Assembly (NCBI GenBank): GCA_029962745.1
Contig: CM057156.1
Span: forward strand, 1,836,559 to 1,900,558
Origin: Echinometra lucunter
Taxonomy: Eukaryota > Echinodermata > Echinoidea > Camarodonta > Echinometridae
DNA length: 64,000 bases
Reading direction: 5' to 3'
Shown here: piece by piece, positions 45,378 to 58,900 of the stretch
Layout: every line of letters begins with the position of its first letter
How positions within the stretch are numbered: position 1 is the first letter of the stretch
Position numbers and translations under genes: made by a program
The notes under the pieces: generated by a model
Database searches by the model: none
The model's input: only the letters and a program-made list of their open reading frames with translations
What the model was told of the DNA's origin: nothing

Positions 45378-47057
45378 AGGACGAGGTATATGTGAATGCT
45401 GAGGAAATTGATGTAATATAAAAACATGGTGCAGGCGAATACAGATATATAATTAAAAAAGTGATGCCGACGATGATCTGCAAGCTGAATAATACACGAA
45501 ATTGATAATGCGCAAAAAGAGAGTTCCTGTTAAGTTTCTCCTCACTTGTCGAGGGTTACAAAGATGCAACATTGCACGGTAATAAAGATTCTCAAAACAG
45601 AAAAGAGAAACCAAGTAAGCAAGCAATGTAAATAATGATTATGTTTATTAAAACTTTGTAAGAAAAGGAGTCGGAGTTAACGCGGTGGATTGATCGGAAA
45701 CAATACAGTCTCAGAAAGTTGAAAAGATAAAGAATGAAGTGTGGAAAAAGATAGAAAAACAAAGGACATCGCTTTTGTTTATAGGAGACATTCTGGCTCG
45801 TAATCTATACAACAAAACAACATTAATAATGTACATTAAATACCTGAACTGTGGAAAACATGCCCCATAAAAACTGCAGAAATATTGAAAAGCACAAATA
45901 AAATGTGCTTTTCCATCACTTCTATGAATTTGTCCATGAAAACTGTGTTTACCCCCTTTTGTTACATAATAGTAGTTGGTCATGCAATAAAGAACAAATA
46001 TTTGCAGAACATAACAAGGCCTCGGCGTCATATGTCGGCTTCATGCATGAGATACTCTTTTAACTCTTTCAACTTTGGTGCCATCGATTTCGAAAATTTG
46101 CCCTTAAATGTAATCAAGCATCCCATCTCTCATTTTTTTTTGTTTACACACATTTTTCTAAAGTGCATTGCAAATTTATGGATTTTGCAATTAAAAAGCC
46201 TATACATGGCTGTCTGCCAAAAAAGAAGTTCATGCAGAAAAATTGAACCTTTCTCTATAAACCCTGCATTTGGGTTCGTGTGAATATTACGCTGATTCTT
46301 TTTACATAGGTCTTCTTGTGTAATCATTTCCCCCTCAAAGTCCTTTTTACACACATACATGGTCATAATTTCTGTTCATTCAAAGAGCTGAATGCTTCTA
46401 TCCCATCTTTATTCGGGATGAAAAGGCGCTCAAATATCCCCCTATCGGATCGAAAAGTGCCAAAATTTGTGAAAAGCATAGAAAAAAAAACAACAACAAC
46501 AACAAAAAAAAACCTGATTGATATCTTGTCAAAGAAGTTTAGTTTTTCCCTTGTCGCTGTCAGGTGCAGACAGAATAGTTGTAAACTTACGTTGCGTATT
46601 GAAACATCCGTTCTTATAAGCAATTATTTTTGTCAGGAAATTGAGAACATTTTAAGTTGCTTAATGTTTCAGAAAAAGGGAGGTAACTATACATGTTTTT
46701 AATTCTCAGATAATAAAAACTAGGCCCCAAGCTACTGAGTTAGGTATTCACACCTTTCAAGGAGCTCTTTCCACCGGGTAGGACACCTGGGAAGAGAATT
46801 GCGAGTGTAGGTCAATTTTTTTTTTTTACCAAGTGGCCATAGTGCTTCACTGTGTCTACTGTCTAGAACCCTTGGCCTTCGCATCTCCAATCCTTGTAAC
46901 GCTATTGTTCTTAGATAGCGGACCCCTGCATTTATCTTGATTTCTTGACTCAACTCCATTATTTTAATATTATCTAAGTAATATTTTATATTCTTTTTTT
47001 TTTGTATATTTGTCACACTTTCTATGTATCAGTTCTGATTTGTATCATTATTGTATC

Positions 47058-47304
47058 CAGGGCTGTATGCAGAAATTTTTTCCGGGGGGAGGGGCAAGAC
47101 ATGTAAAATTTTTTCAAGAAGCTCAAAAGCGAGGGAGCCAAGCGACCGAGCTGGTCACGAGGGCGCGTTTGCATTTTAAAGTGAAATTGAACGATTTGGT
47201 GCACACTTTTCGTGGATTTCGTGAGAATTTCAGTAAAAATTTCGGGGGGGGGGGGGGGGAGGAGAACTGCCCCTGCCCCCCCCCCCCCGCTGCGTACGGC
47301 CATG
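47058..47304. mobile_element. hAT-like MITE, family 4 (copy 2)
   Basis: Counterpart of 37513-37751, with the same target duplication ATTGTATC at 47050-47057 and 47305-47312. Length differs through G- and C-run variation. Confidence 0.88.
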
Positions 47305-47589
47305 ATTGTATCCAATGTTTGTATTTGATTTCTTAATATATGCAGAAACTTCTGCAAAATATTCTTAGCACATTGCATTTCCGCTGCTTGCACCAATAAT
47401 TATGGAGTCATACTCACGGACTGATTTGGCAACCTAGTACAGCTCATCATTTGGATCTGAAAACGGAGCGGGGGGGGGGGGAGGTACAAGCGAAAGAAAA
47501 AAAAAGGATAAGGAGGAGGAGAAGAGGGTGAAGGAGAGGGAAGGATAGAAGAAAAAGGAGAGGACTCAGAAAAAGAATTCTAGAAGAAC

Positions 47590-47940
47590 CGGGGGGGGGG
47601 GGCACTGCCAGTATACAAGGTGGACACCATATTATGCTCGTACACAAAAACGCGTAAAAAGGGTTGCTTTTCACCTACGGGCGACATAGGCCTACGCGCG
47701 TGTAGAAAGGTTATCAAAACTGAAAAAATCAGGAAAAAAGGGTATACTTTTAGCAGAAGGCTACTTGAAAAGGGTACCTTTTCAGACTTGATTTGAAAAT
47801 ACTTGTTTAGGGTGAGGAAAACATGACAAAATACTTGTTTAGGGTATTCTGAGATCGAAGGCTAATTACTTGTTAAGGGTTCATTTTGAAAGTCCATGTA
47901 TGGTGTCCACCTTGTAATGGCAGTCCCCCCCCCCCCCCCG
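47590..47940. mobile_element. foldback element with GGGGGGCACTGCCA ends (copy 2)
   Basis: Counterpart of 38042-38391. Confidence 0.8.
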
Positions 47941-47948
47941 AAAGGCAG

Positions 47949-48101
47949 AAAAGAAGATCGAAGATTGAAGATCGAAGAAGAAGTAGAAGAAGAAGAAGAA
48001 AAAGAAGAAGAAGAAGAAGAAGAAGAAGAAGAAGAAGAAGAAGAAGAAGAAGAAGAAGAAGAAGAAGAAGAAGATCGAAGAAGAAGAAGAAGAAGAAGAA
48101 T
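47949..48101 (+). repeat. (GAA)n array (copy 2)
   Basis: Counterpart of 38400-38555. It is more homogeneous, with an uninterrupted GAA run of about 75 bases. Confidence 0.95.
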
Positions 48102-48327
48102 ACTGACTTCTCCATTTCCAGCAAAACAGATAATTTGCCATATAGTTTTAAATTGCAATATTAAATTATTAATTGATCTGTTTAGTTTGAAATCTATAAT
48201 TTTGATGTTTTATATTGCATGTATTCTGCTCTAAATGTTTAATTTCACGATATTTATATGGATTTTGTATATACTTTGTTGGAAATGAGAAAAAATAAAA
48301 AACTGAAAACTGAAAAACTGAAAGAAG

Positions 48328-48393
48328 TCAAGAAGAAGAAGAAAGAAGAAGAAGAAGAAGAAGAAGAAGAGAAGAAGAAGAAGAAGATGAAGA
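48328..48393 (+). repeat. (GAA)n array, contracted (copy 2)
   Basis: Counterpart of 38782-38932 but less than half as long. Confidence 0.9.
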
Positions 48394-48904
48394 AATCTTA
48401 ATCTAATTTATACCTTCTTGGAGTCTTCATCATTGGTATCATTCCACTTGAGGAGAAAATTTGCATTTTGAGTGGTTGATAGAATCTATCAAGTGGCCCA
48501 GATAAAAAGTTTTGATATTAAATCCATGTAGTAGGGCCTATAATCGGGTATAATCGCGGATTATTTTTACCCCTCACTTTACAGTCGCCTCAAGTGCCTA
48601 CCCTCGACTCCCGATCATAATCACGCAGCGTTATCAATGACGTCATCATCCTGACTACTGCAAATACCAGAACTGTTTTCAGCTGTCACCAGAGAATCCT
48701 ACGATATTTCACTCTTTTGAATGCTCTGTAGTGACTGAAATGAAAGTGGATCGAGTTAATGCTTTTTAATGACTTGGTTAGTGATTGAGAATACATTAAT
48801 TATTTCATATTTTCCGCTTTCTGAGCTAAATATCTTAAAAAATATGTAGCAGCAATAGTCACGTTGTGGTCCCACATGTAGGGAATTGTGGAGGTTTGAC
48901 TAAG

Positions 48905-49262
48905 TTAGCTCACCCGTTACTGCGCCGCTACCCGTTCGGCTGCGAAGCTGAGACGAGACATAGGTCTAGTCTAGAGTAGGTGAGACGTCTCACATATCCC
49001 AGCTCATCAAAAAATTCACGGCAATTCTCACCGTGTCAGATGTCTGTTTAATTAAAAGAAAATATGGATATGGAATGATTGGTGAAAAGTGAAGAAAACA
49101 TTTCCCGCTGCGCGTTGCGCTGCTTTATTTTTGGATTGTATGCTTGGTGGGCGGCTGGGCGCAGCTAGCCGTATAGGTTGCCCGTGCCGTCCCGTGGGAT
49201 ACAGTTCATGCTGGTTCAGCAGCGGCTGCAGCGCTGATCTGAGCCGTGAGTCGAGGAGAAGG
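48905..49262 (+). promoter_or_regulatory. putative promoter/first exon of the KIAA0825-like gene (copy 2)
   Basis: Counterpart of 39440-39800. The open frame from ATG 49089 or 49140 runs to the donor CC|GTGAGT at 49245/49246 in phase 1. This joins in frame to exon A at 49854. Coding status is uncertain; the GC-rich composition fits a CpG-type promoter or first exon. Confidence 0.35.
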
Positions 49263-49853
49263 GGGGGGGGGAGAAAAAAAGTATAGTTCATTTTTCCCTA
49301 GGGAAAATGAGAACTAGGCCTATGCGTGACGTTATCAACGAAAACTGAACTATGCAGAGGAAACGTCCGTTCTGGTTAAAGCTATTCATTTTCTTGTTGT
49401 GTACACTCCTAATGCAACAATCTCCATCCAGCTCTCATTTAGCTGCGTGGAAAAACAAAGACAAAAATGCCATCAAAATCACCCTTTCTAATGCTGGGTT
49501 ACCTCTGCAAGCTACATTCTGAGTTTGCTAGTAATGAGCTAGGCAAGTCCACAGGGGTACGGGCAGTATAGTGTTGACTTGTGTTGAGATGATACATGCA
49601 CATCTCGCCACAAGTGAGAATTATACTGGAAAAGGTTGTCAGATGTCTGTTTTATTAAAAGAAAATATGCTGTACAAGTGCAAGTGCAGCATGTCCCCTA
49701 TAGTATCGAGTCTTTTTTTTTTTAGTAAGCCTTTCCAATTGTCTTTTTAACACAAACACTTTTTGTCTATCATTGTTTGAATTATGCAGAACATGAGGTA
49801 AATCCTTATCACTGGCATCCACTATTCAAACTGAAATCTCTTTGAAGGTGTAG

Positions 49854-49986
49854 CTCAGATTCAGAATGTCTCATCAGTGTTTGCTGCCCTCCTTGACGGC
49901 AATGTTCCAGTATGGAATGCCAGCATGGACAACTTGGAGATGGTCATTACAGATATTGATGAACAACTGAAAAACAATGATAAAAA
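49854..49986 (+). CDS. KIAA0825: KIAA0825-like exon A
   Basis: 133 nt. Two acceptor choices exist: GTGTAG before 49854 (phase 1 entry) or GATTCAG before 49865. The donor is AAAAA|GTAAGA, phase 2. It encodes NVSSVFAALLDGNVPVWNAS then MDNLEMVITDIDEQLKNNDK. The second half matches the human N-terminal segment around SDIDEKIEQN as I remember it, so this exon lies close to the protein start. Confidence 0.85.
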
Positions 49987-52900
49987 GTAAGATATTCATC
50001 ACAGAGAGACAGGGAGAGAATGAAAGAGAGATGGAAGAAGGAAGAGCAAGAGAGAGAGAGAGAGAGAGAGAAAGAAAGAAGGAGAAAGGAAGAAAAAGAT
50101 GGTAATTGTGATATTGATATTCGATAATCATGATGATGACAATAGTCAGCTATGGTGTATGGCTCAGAAACTTGGAATGTGAAGACACTAGCAGAAGGGG
50201 TCATGAGGGGAACAGCAAGAACCATGCAGAATATGTATGATATCAAACTGTGCGTCAGAAAGAAGACGAGTGAGCTCGTGGAAAGGTTCGGTTAGGCCGT
50301 GAAGAAGCTGGTGGGAGTGGTTAAGAATTGGGTTGAGATAGATAGTTCATGTGTTGAGAAGGGAAGCTGATGGGAGCGATGAAAAGAGTGTGGGATCAGT
50401 GGATGGCATAGGAGGAAGAGGACGACTAAAGATTATGGCCAGAATTCACAAAGGTGGTTTAGATTTAGACCACAGTATATTTCATGGTATATATGCGCTT
50501 GATTTAGCGCATACACTTAGAAAGGTCCAATAATGAACACGTGTGTTTGGCATAGGATACTAGTTGCTATGGTTTAGACCACAGTTTACTCTAATTAATT
50601 CAAATAAACCGTGATTAAATTTGAATAAACCTTAGTCTAAACCATAGCAATCACCCTGAACTGAGTGCCCTATGCCAAACGTTTGCGTTCATTATTGGAC
50701 CTTTCTAAGTGTACGTGCTAAATCAAGCACACTTTAAATATACCATGAAATCTTCATAAACCGTGGTCTTATTCTAAACCACCTTTGTGAATTCTGGCCT
50801 ACATGTACATGTATGGAAGGATAAGGTGAAGAAAGAAAGTAGTAAGGACGGTCTAATAGAAGAGGACATTCAAAACAAGAAGTGGAGGGAGGGAGTGGCA
50901 TCATGGCGAGAAAGTCAGGGATCCTACATAAGAGAGGAAAATGCTGACATTAATAAATGATGATAAAAATGATAATGATCCTGATGGTGGTATGATTAGT
51001 ACTATAATATATGGATTTGTAGGGCTCATCGACCTTGGGATACAATTTCCTGAATACATTGTATTTTCATTAATATTCCTAATTTAATCTGAGCTAATTT
51101 TATGACCATCTTTATCAAGGATTGAGGAGACACTTCAGAAGTTAGTGCAAGCTACGAACAGCCTGTCTCTTGACAATAACTACACCAACATCAAGGATGC
51201 CATGGATAGTCTGATTCAGACACCTGTTCTAGAGGAGTGTGCATGTCTTACACCAGATTCTGAAGATGTTAATAAGTTACTCAAAGCCATAGTGAGTATT
51301 TTATGTTTGTTGGCGATTTGATTAAATGGGTTGATGCGGTTTGCAAAGCATTTTCCTCGATTACATACTATAAAGATTGTGAGCTCAATGGATGCCATAA
51401 TGGATTGCTAAAGCTTCAATGCACGCAAATATGCTCCTGCCCTGTTCCACTGATAAACAGACCTTGAACGCAGTGAAAGATTTTTGTCACCAGAGAATAT
51501 TTGTATGGACTGTTTACTCCAGGTTCTTCTAGTGAACCTCTTTTCTGGATCAGAATTATTGGTATGTAAAAAGATATTTCCTCAGAATCTATTTATTTAC
51601 TTGAAAATATAGAACTGGTTATGTTCTCAACATAGCACATTTTGCTTTGAAGTTGAGATGTAATGACACTAACCCGTTGCTTTGATACAGGAATTGGTTG
51701 GTTCAAGTATTAGGCCTGTGGGAATGAAAACATACAGTAGTCTAAGATTGGGAGAATCTAACTTGTTCATATCGAATGTCAAATTTCATCTTTAGAAGTC
51801 AAATGTAAGGAATGGGATTACAATCTCCAGCTGATTAAAGTTCATGAAATGATCTGCATGATTGTCTCAATAGCTGCAGCATGCTGTGAATCATCCCAAT
51901 TCCGAGTCGGTAATCTTTGAACAGCTGCTTGGCCTTGCATCGCACGAGGGTCTGGGTCTACCCATCCGTGCACCCAAACCTAGCTATGTGGCTGCTTCTG
52001 CTATTTCTATCAATACCATCGGGGACTCGCTTGAACAGGTAAACTTTGCCTTATAGTCTTTAGATATTGATTTGCCCTTACTGCTCCATAGAGAGCTTGT
52101 AAATAGATTTTTGTTTAATATTACTCTCATAGAGTTGTAGGAATCACAATGATGAATATAAAGGGAAATGAGAAACTAAATAAATTGTTGAAAAAAATAT
52201 CTAGAGGTGTCATTGTCTCAGGGTTCATGGTCACATCATACAGAGATCAGATCTCTGCCAGGGCCTCGTTTCATAAAACTCGTTATCAATAACAAGTTGC
52301 AATAACTGTTATAAGCTACTGAAATCCTTGCATCTGATTGGCTGAGAGCAAATTTGTCATTGAAATTGAAATGGGGCCCAGAACACCAAAGTCCTTTTGC
52401 CATATTTTGCCATATTTTGCACTCTTTACCCAGGTGAAGTACATCAGAGCCGGTATTCTGAAAAGTGTGTTATCTTTTATCTTATCTTCACTGTGTTAAT
52501 TGTCATAACAAATAACGCGTACTTATGGTTGGTATAAACTGCACAAATAACCAGCACACAAGACAAAATGCCCGATGTGAGCCAATGGCGTACGCTATTT
52601 CTGATTGCACAGATAACACGATTTTCAGAATACCGGCTCTGTACATGAACATCAGTACCTGACTATTGTGAAAAACATGATTGAGCTCCTTATCCTGGAA
52701 GCCCAGGTTAATCCATGAAAATTATCCAAAAAAGATACTTTATAAGTCCATTTGTCGTTGATTTTTATTTTATACCATGCTATTCCTCCGTTTTCTCTGC
52801 CAGGAGAATGACACATTATGGGAGGAGATCCGATCTCGTCTGAAGCGTTACTTCCTTGACAAGCTCCATGCCATCAAGGTATCAGGACCTGGTGAATGGA

Positions 52901-55900
52901 TAGGACCACTCTCTAAATCCAGACAGGTTCAGCGTATTGAATGTCTGCAGAGCCTGTGTATCCTCTATCCTATCAAAGAGGTGTGGAACAGTTATCATGT
53001 CCTAGCCTCAGACAAGGTAATGCAATTGTGCTTCGTTTGTGATTGCATAATTATCACCTGCCTTTATTCCTTTTCCAGTTATCTGAAAATTCTTGGATAC
53101 TCTGACCGGATTCACAAAAGAGGTTTAAACCATGGGGTAGTTTAAACTGCTGTAAGTGTACTAAAGTAAGCAAAAGTTGGCGCAAAAAGATAATTGGACT
53201 AGATTCTGTGCACACATACGCTTTATAAAAACCCATGAGGGGGTTTAAACCTCTTTTGTGAATTCCAGCCTCTGTGTTACATAGGTACACTATACATGTA
53301 TCTGGAAAAAAAAAAAAAAAAAAGAGAAAGAACTCGTGTTGAATTGCAGGTTTACTTTGTATGGGTAAGGCCTGCTTTCCATGATGTGTACATTTTGCAA
53401 GTATATTTTTTCTGATATCCTTAACATGAGACGTTTTTATGCCTCTGCCAGCCGTAGGTGGTGCCGGAGGCATTATGTTTTCGGGTCGTCCGTCCGTCCG
53501 TCTGTCCGTTCGGTCTCAAGGTCAAAGGTCAAAGGTCATAGAAGTCATGTACATAGAAATGGTTCGTTCTTGCGATCACTCAACCATTTGACAGATCAAC
53601 TTCAAACTTGGCTCTTGTATGCATATGGGAGGGACAATGATCTGATTAGATTTTGGGGTCTCAAGGTCAAAGGTCAAAGGCATATAGGTCATTATGTACA
53701 TAGAAATGGTTCATTCTGGTGATAACTCAACCATTTACAGATCAACTTCAAACTTGGCTCATGTATGCATATGGAAGGGACAATGATCTGATTAAATTTT
53801 GGGGTCTCAAGGTCAAAGGTCAAATGTCATAGAAGTCATTATATACATGAAACTTGCTTGTTCTTGAGATAAATCAACTCTGTGATGGTTAAACTTCAAA
53901 CTTGGCTCATGTATGCATATGGAAAGGGCAATAGTCTCATTAGATTTGGGGGTCACAAGGTCGAAGGTCAAGGTTAAAGATGTTATTGTATAAATGAAAA
54001 TAAATCAACATGAATGTGCCATATATTTCTGATCTGGCAATGGCGGAGGCATAAATTTCGACTGTGCGTGGTTGAGGATTCATCTAGTTTTGTTTTTCTT
54101 TTTACCAAGTTCAAAATGATAGAATGAATCTCCTCAAAGGAATTCTCTTGTTTACTGTCCTTTCTTTTAATATCACTTCACTTGCATCTGCTGTATACAG
54201 GTGGCTTCATTCTTGCGAGAGAACCTTTGCAGTTCCAACCTTGACGCAGCGGAGCCTCGGCAGCCCGTGACCTTGCAGTCCATCGCAGACAAACTCCAGA
54301 GACTCACCCCTCACTTCCATGTCATGCTGGAGGATGAGTGTGCCCTCTATTTAGCGGACGTCTTTGAAGGAGAGGTGAACTTCCTGCAGGCTGTTCAGGA
54401 GATTTATCTCTCGCAGCTCCAGGAGGAGGTGGCCTCCATGATGGAGGAAGCCTGGGAAGGCATCAGAAGGGGTGGAGCCAGAGGAACATCTAATGGTAGC
54501 GCCACAAAGAGCATTGGGGCCAGTGATTGGTTGAACGGAGGACAGGATCATCATGGCAAAGAGCAAACCAAGAAGAAGTCTGTTCTTGAAGGTAAAGATA
54601 TGACAGGGATCTTATCACTTAACATGTACCATATATTTATTCCCTCAACATTCGTCTTTAGGGCGCAAATATTCTAATTTAGTAAGGCACAAATATTCTA
54701 ATTCTGTAACGATAAGCGCCTCTAAACCCCCAAACCAACCAACCAACCAACCTTTAAGTCCTTTTACAACTTCATCTAGCTTGATATTGATTTGGATGTG
54801 TTAGGTGCTGAGAGGTCTTAATATTTGAGTATCATGACTAAAAATCTGTTTAGCAAGAAGTTCAATTTACCTTCTGAATTTCCATGATTAAGAATGGAAC
54901 TGATTGACTAATAGTTATTTTGAATTATGCAATAAGATTATGATTGATAGAGGTGATACTGCAAAAAGGGTGAAATGATTGTACATGTAAAGTATAGTCA
55001 TACAACATATCGTACATGATAAAATAAATTTTGAAATTATTAGTTAACTTTTTAATGATGCATATATGTAATGCATATCAAGTGTCTAATCATTCGGTTT
55101 TTCTGCAATCAGATTCCATACTAATGAGCCAAGATGACATCCGTCATTACATGACAATTGTAACATTGCTGCATGACCTGAACCAACGTCTATGTCAGCT
55201 ATCCCAGCATGCAACATGGGAGGGAGCCCCGCTCTTTAAACCACAAGCCCATGGCAAAGGAAACCTCAGAGGTCAGTGGCTTACCAGTATTAGTATATAC
55301 AGGCTTGTCATTATTGATAGTGCTTTTCCTGAGGGCCCTGCAAATATAAAAGATAAACTGGAGTTCTGGTCACATGATCATAATATGAAAGAAACTGTCC
55401 CAAAGCAGCTGGGAGAGTTAGATTAGTTGTATATAAACACGGGTGTCTCGTGTGAGATTTAGAGATTATCGAATTGATAAGAAATTGACTTTCTTTCCCC
55501 CAGAAGGTACTTGCACTTCACAGAGAAAGAAGTATATGGGACCACACAAAATTCTGCCATGGATGTTACCCCTGAACTTTTCAGCTTTTTCTTGTCATAT
55601 TTCCGTTATGAGGGCATTTGAAGAACAATCCTTTCAAGGGGACATTTTTACTATGATATTCTTCCTAGCTGACATGGAAAGAATGAAAATGCTCACAAAG
55701 TATTTTTATGCATCTGCCCACCGAAGGTGGGTGCTGGAGGCATGTTTTCAAGTTGTCCGTCCATCTGTCCTGTTTTTGATTTTAACGTTAACTTAAGAAC
55801 AATTTGACAGATCAACTTCAAATTTGGCTCATGTATGCATACGGTAGGGACGATGATTTGAGTAGATTTTGGGATCACAAGGTCAAAGGTCATAGAGGTC

Positions 55901-58900
55901 ATTATATACATGAAAATGGCTCATTATCGCAATAACTTAACCATTTGACGGATTGGCTTCAAATTTGGCTCATGTATGCATATGGAAGGGACAATGATCT
56001 GATTAGATTTTGGGGTCACAAAGTCAAAGGTCAAAGGTCATAAGGATCAATGTATATACATGAAAATGGCTGGTTCTTGCAATAGCTTAATAATCATTTG
56101 AATGATCAATTTCAAACTTGGTTCCTGACTTCCTGTATGTATATGGGAGGGACAATGATCTGATTAGATTTTGGGGTCACGAAGTCAAAGGTCATGGACG
56201 TCATTATTTATACATGAAAATGACTTGTTTTTGCGATAACTTAACCATTTGATGGATCAACTTCAAACATGAGTCATGTATACATATGGGAGGGACAATG
56301 ATCTGATTAGATTTTTGGGCCACAAGGTCAAAGGTCATATAGGTCATTATATACATGAAAATGGCCCGTTCTCGCGATTAAGGACCATTTGACGGATTAG
56401 CTTCAAACTTGGCGCATGTATGCATATGGGAAAGACAATGATCTGAGTAGATTTTGGGGTCATGAGGTCAAAGGTCAAAGGTCATAGACATCATTATAGA
56501 CATGAAAATGACTTGTTTTTGCGATAAATTAACCATTTGATGGATCAACTTCAAACATGAGTCATGTATGCATATGAGAGGGACAATGATCTTTTTAGAG
56601 TTGGGGGTCACAAGGTCAAAGGTCATGGATGTCATTGTTTGCGTGAAAATTGCTCGTTCTCGCAGTAACTGAAGAACCATTTGACGGATTAACTGCAAAT
56701 GTGGCTCACACGTTGTCATTTAAATAGAACCATTTTTTTCCAGTTTTGAACTCTAAGTGTATCCTAATACATTTCCCATAATTTAAAGTAATATATTTCT
56801 GATCTGGCAAAGGTGGAAGCATAAATTTCTACCGCACATAGTCGAGGATTCATCTAGTTTGCCTTTGCCAGAACTCCAGCTTCTCTTTAAAACCCCAGCA
56901 TTGTCATGAACATGTACCCAGTTACACCTGGGTTGAGAGAAACAAATGTGGGTAAAATACCTTGTTCAAGGATGTGAGCACCCAATGAGGATTGAACCCA
57001 GGGCCTCTTCTATGCGAGTCAAGAGGCTACACCACTGACCCTCAGTGCCTCCCTCCTTGCCAACATGGAATCTTGTTCAGAACTTGTACCATGCAGGGAA
57101 ATAAAAAGCCGAACAAATAAAAGGCTATTGTTTGTTTAAAGTGTGGGTGTTATTTGTGTAGGTTCATTGTGGACATGTATGCCGTCAAAATATTTCTCGG
57201 TATTGTCAAGAATTTCAATACAACAGACATATTTGGGTGCACATGTTCACTGGTATTATTTGTTTTTGGTGGGGGGGGGGAATTATTTGAGCATGATGAA
57301 CTCTTTTTGTTTTTATTTGAACTTTCTGAAAATTTATGGTTCATATAGTGGTGAAATCAATTTTGATATTGATTCTGGTTGTTTGCCAGTTGTTTAACAG
57401 TGTGTGTCATTGGAAGCATTGTATTTTGTGGTATTTGTACATTTCGGGATGTTACGGGATCAATATTTGAAGACAAATTTCCTACTGAGCCCTTTTCATC
57501 TAAAGTTGCTAAATTGTATATACAAGAAATTTACGTATATTGATATCTCAAATCTATTTTTTTTTTAAAGAATAGAATACAGATAATTTTTCCCATATCA
57601 AATAACTGAATAACAGCTCAGAAGTTATACAGAATATTGATTCTGAAGTTTTGTGATGTAGTTTATTGTAGCTATAAAAGATTTCTCAATGCACTGTCTT
57701 TTATTCAATGCTTTTTCACATATGAAACAGTAAGCTGCTTAAAAAAACCTTTTTTTTTAAAGCTTGTCCTGCTTCACATTTAGAAAATCTTATAACACAC
57801 ACAGGTAATGAATACTCGTTCCTTTGTTGCATCATTTATCTTCACTTACCATTCATTTTGTACACACAGGCAAAACACCTTTGTTTTATATGTGGTTTAC
57901 TACTTTATATCTGAATGAACCTTATGGGTCCAAATTTGCATTAGAAGTTTAAACCATAGGATGCTTTAAAACGCATTCCGGTTTTTATATGCGCAGGTGC
58001 TCAGAGAATCTGGTCCAATTATGTTTTCTTGAAGTGAGTGCATGGGCAATGTGCGCTTGATTACCATTTCGGTTATTTCAATATGCTCATGGAGATTTAA
58101 AGGTAGGGAATCCCTTCTGCAGCCCCCCAAATCAACTTACCTTCATAGCTTGTCATATTGTAGAGGTAGATTATTATTAGGGTGCGTTCAAACGATTTTT
58201 TGAAGCTAGAATCACAAACATGAATCACAAATCAAAACGCTGTTACAAAACACGGCTACTGCGAGAGAGCGTTCAAGCGATTTTTCATCAACGCTGATTC
58301 TTGCTCATTTCAAGCCCATCCACTGCGCATCGTACTGCGTAGTTTGACCCAGGAAATATAGGTCAACTTTAGCCACATCATTTATTCGTCTCTATATCTT
58401 TCTTATGCTATTCTTTATTTTTCATTCTATTTTCTTCCCTTTCTTTCTTTTCTTATGTGATTCTTTGTTTTAATCTTCTACTGATCTTCTTTTTTCTTTT
58501 CTCTTTTTTTTGTTATTCCTTTTATCTTCTTATCTTTCAATCTATCTTTTGTTCCTCTCCTCGTTTTCTTCTATCTTCTTTTCTATCTTTCCTTATGTTA
58601 ATCTTTGTTTTTCCTTCTATCTTCTTTTCTGTCCATCTTTCCTTATGTTATTCTTTGTTTTCTTCTATCTTCTTCCCTTTCCGTCTTTCCTTATGTTATT
58701 CTTTGTTATTCATTCCATCTTTTCTTTCAATCTTTCCTTGTTATTCTTTGTTTTTCCTTCTATCTTCTGTCCATCTTTCCTTATGTTATTCTTTGTTTTC
58801 TTCTTCTGTCTTCTTCTTTTTCGTCTTTTCCTGTTATTCTATGTTATTCCTTCTATCTCCTTATCTTTCAGTCTCTTGCTATATTATTCTTTTTCTTCTC

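Larger units (their letters stand above)
43483..52457 (+). repeat. 9-kb direct duplication, copy 2
   Basis: This begins on the first base after the gap, at the base corresponding to 33916. It runs to the base corresponding to 42982, and the sequence then continues uniquely. Its three coding exons are intact, so it is the better representation of the locus. Confidence 0.97.

Noticed and set aside
33916..52457. Genuine tandem duplication creating two promoters for the gene
   Set aside because: Possible, but both borders fall on the gap edges and the differences look like sequencing errors; kept as the alternative to be excluded by long reads.
53381..53722. 113-codon frame within the gene's intron
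   Set aside because: It runs through the CCGGAGGCATTATG repeat R1; the same frame recurs in R3 and is not part of any phase-consistent exon.
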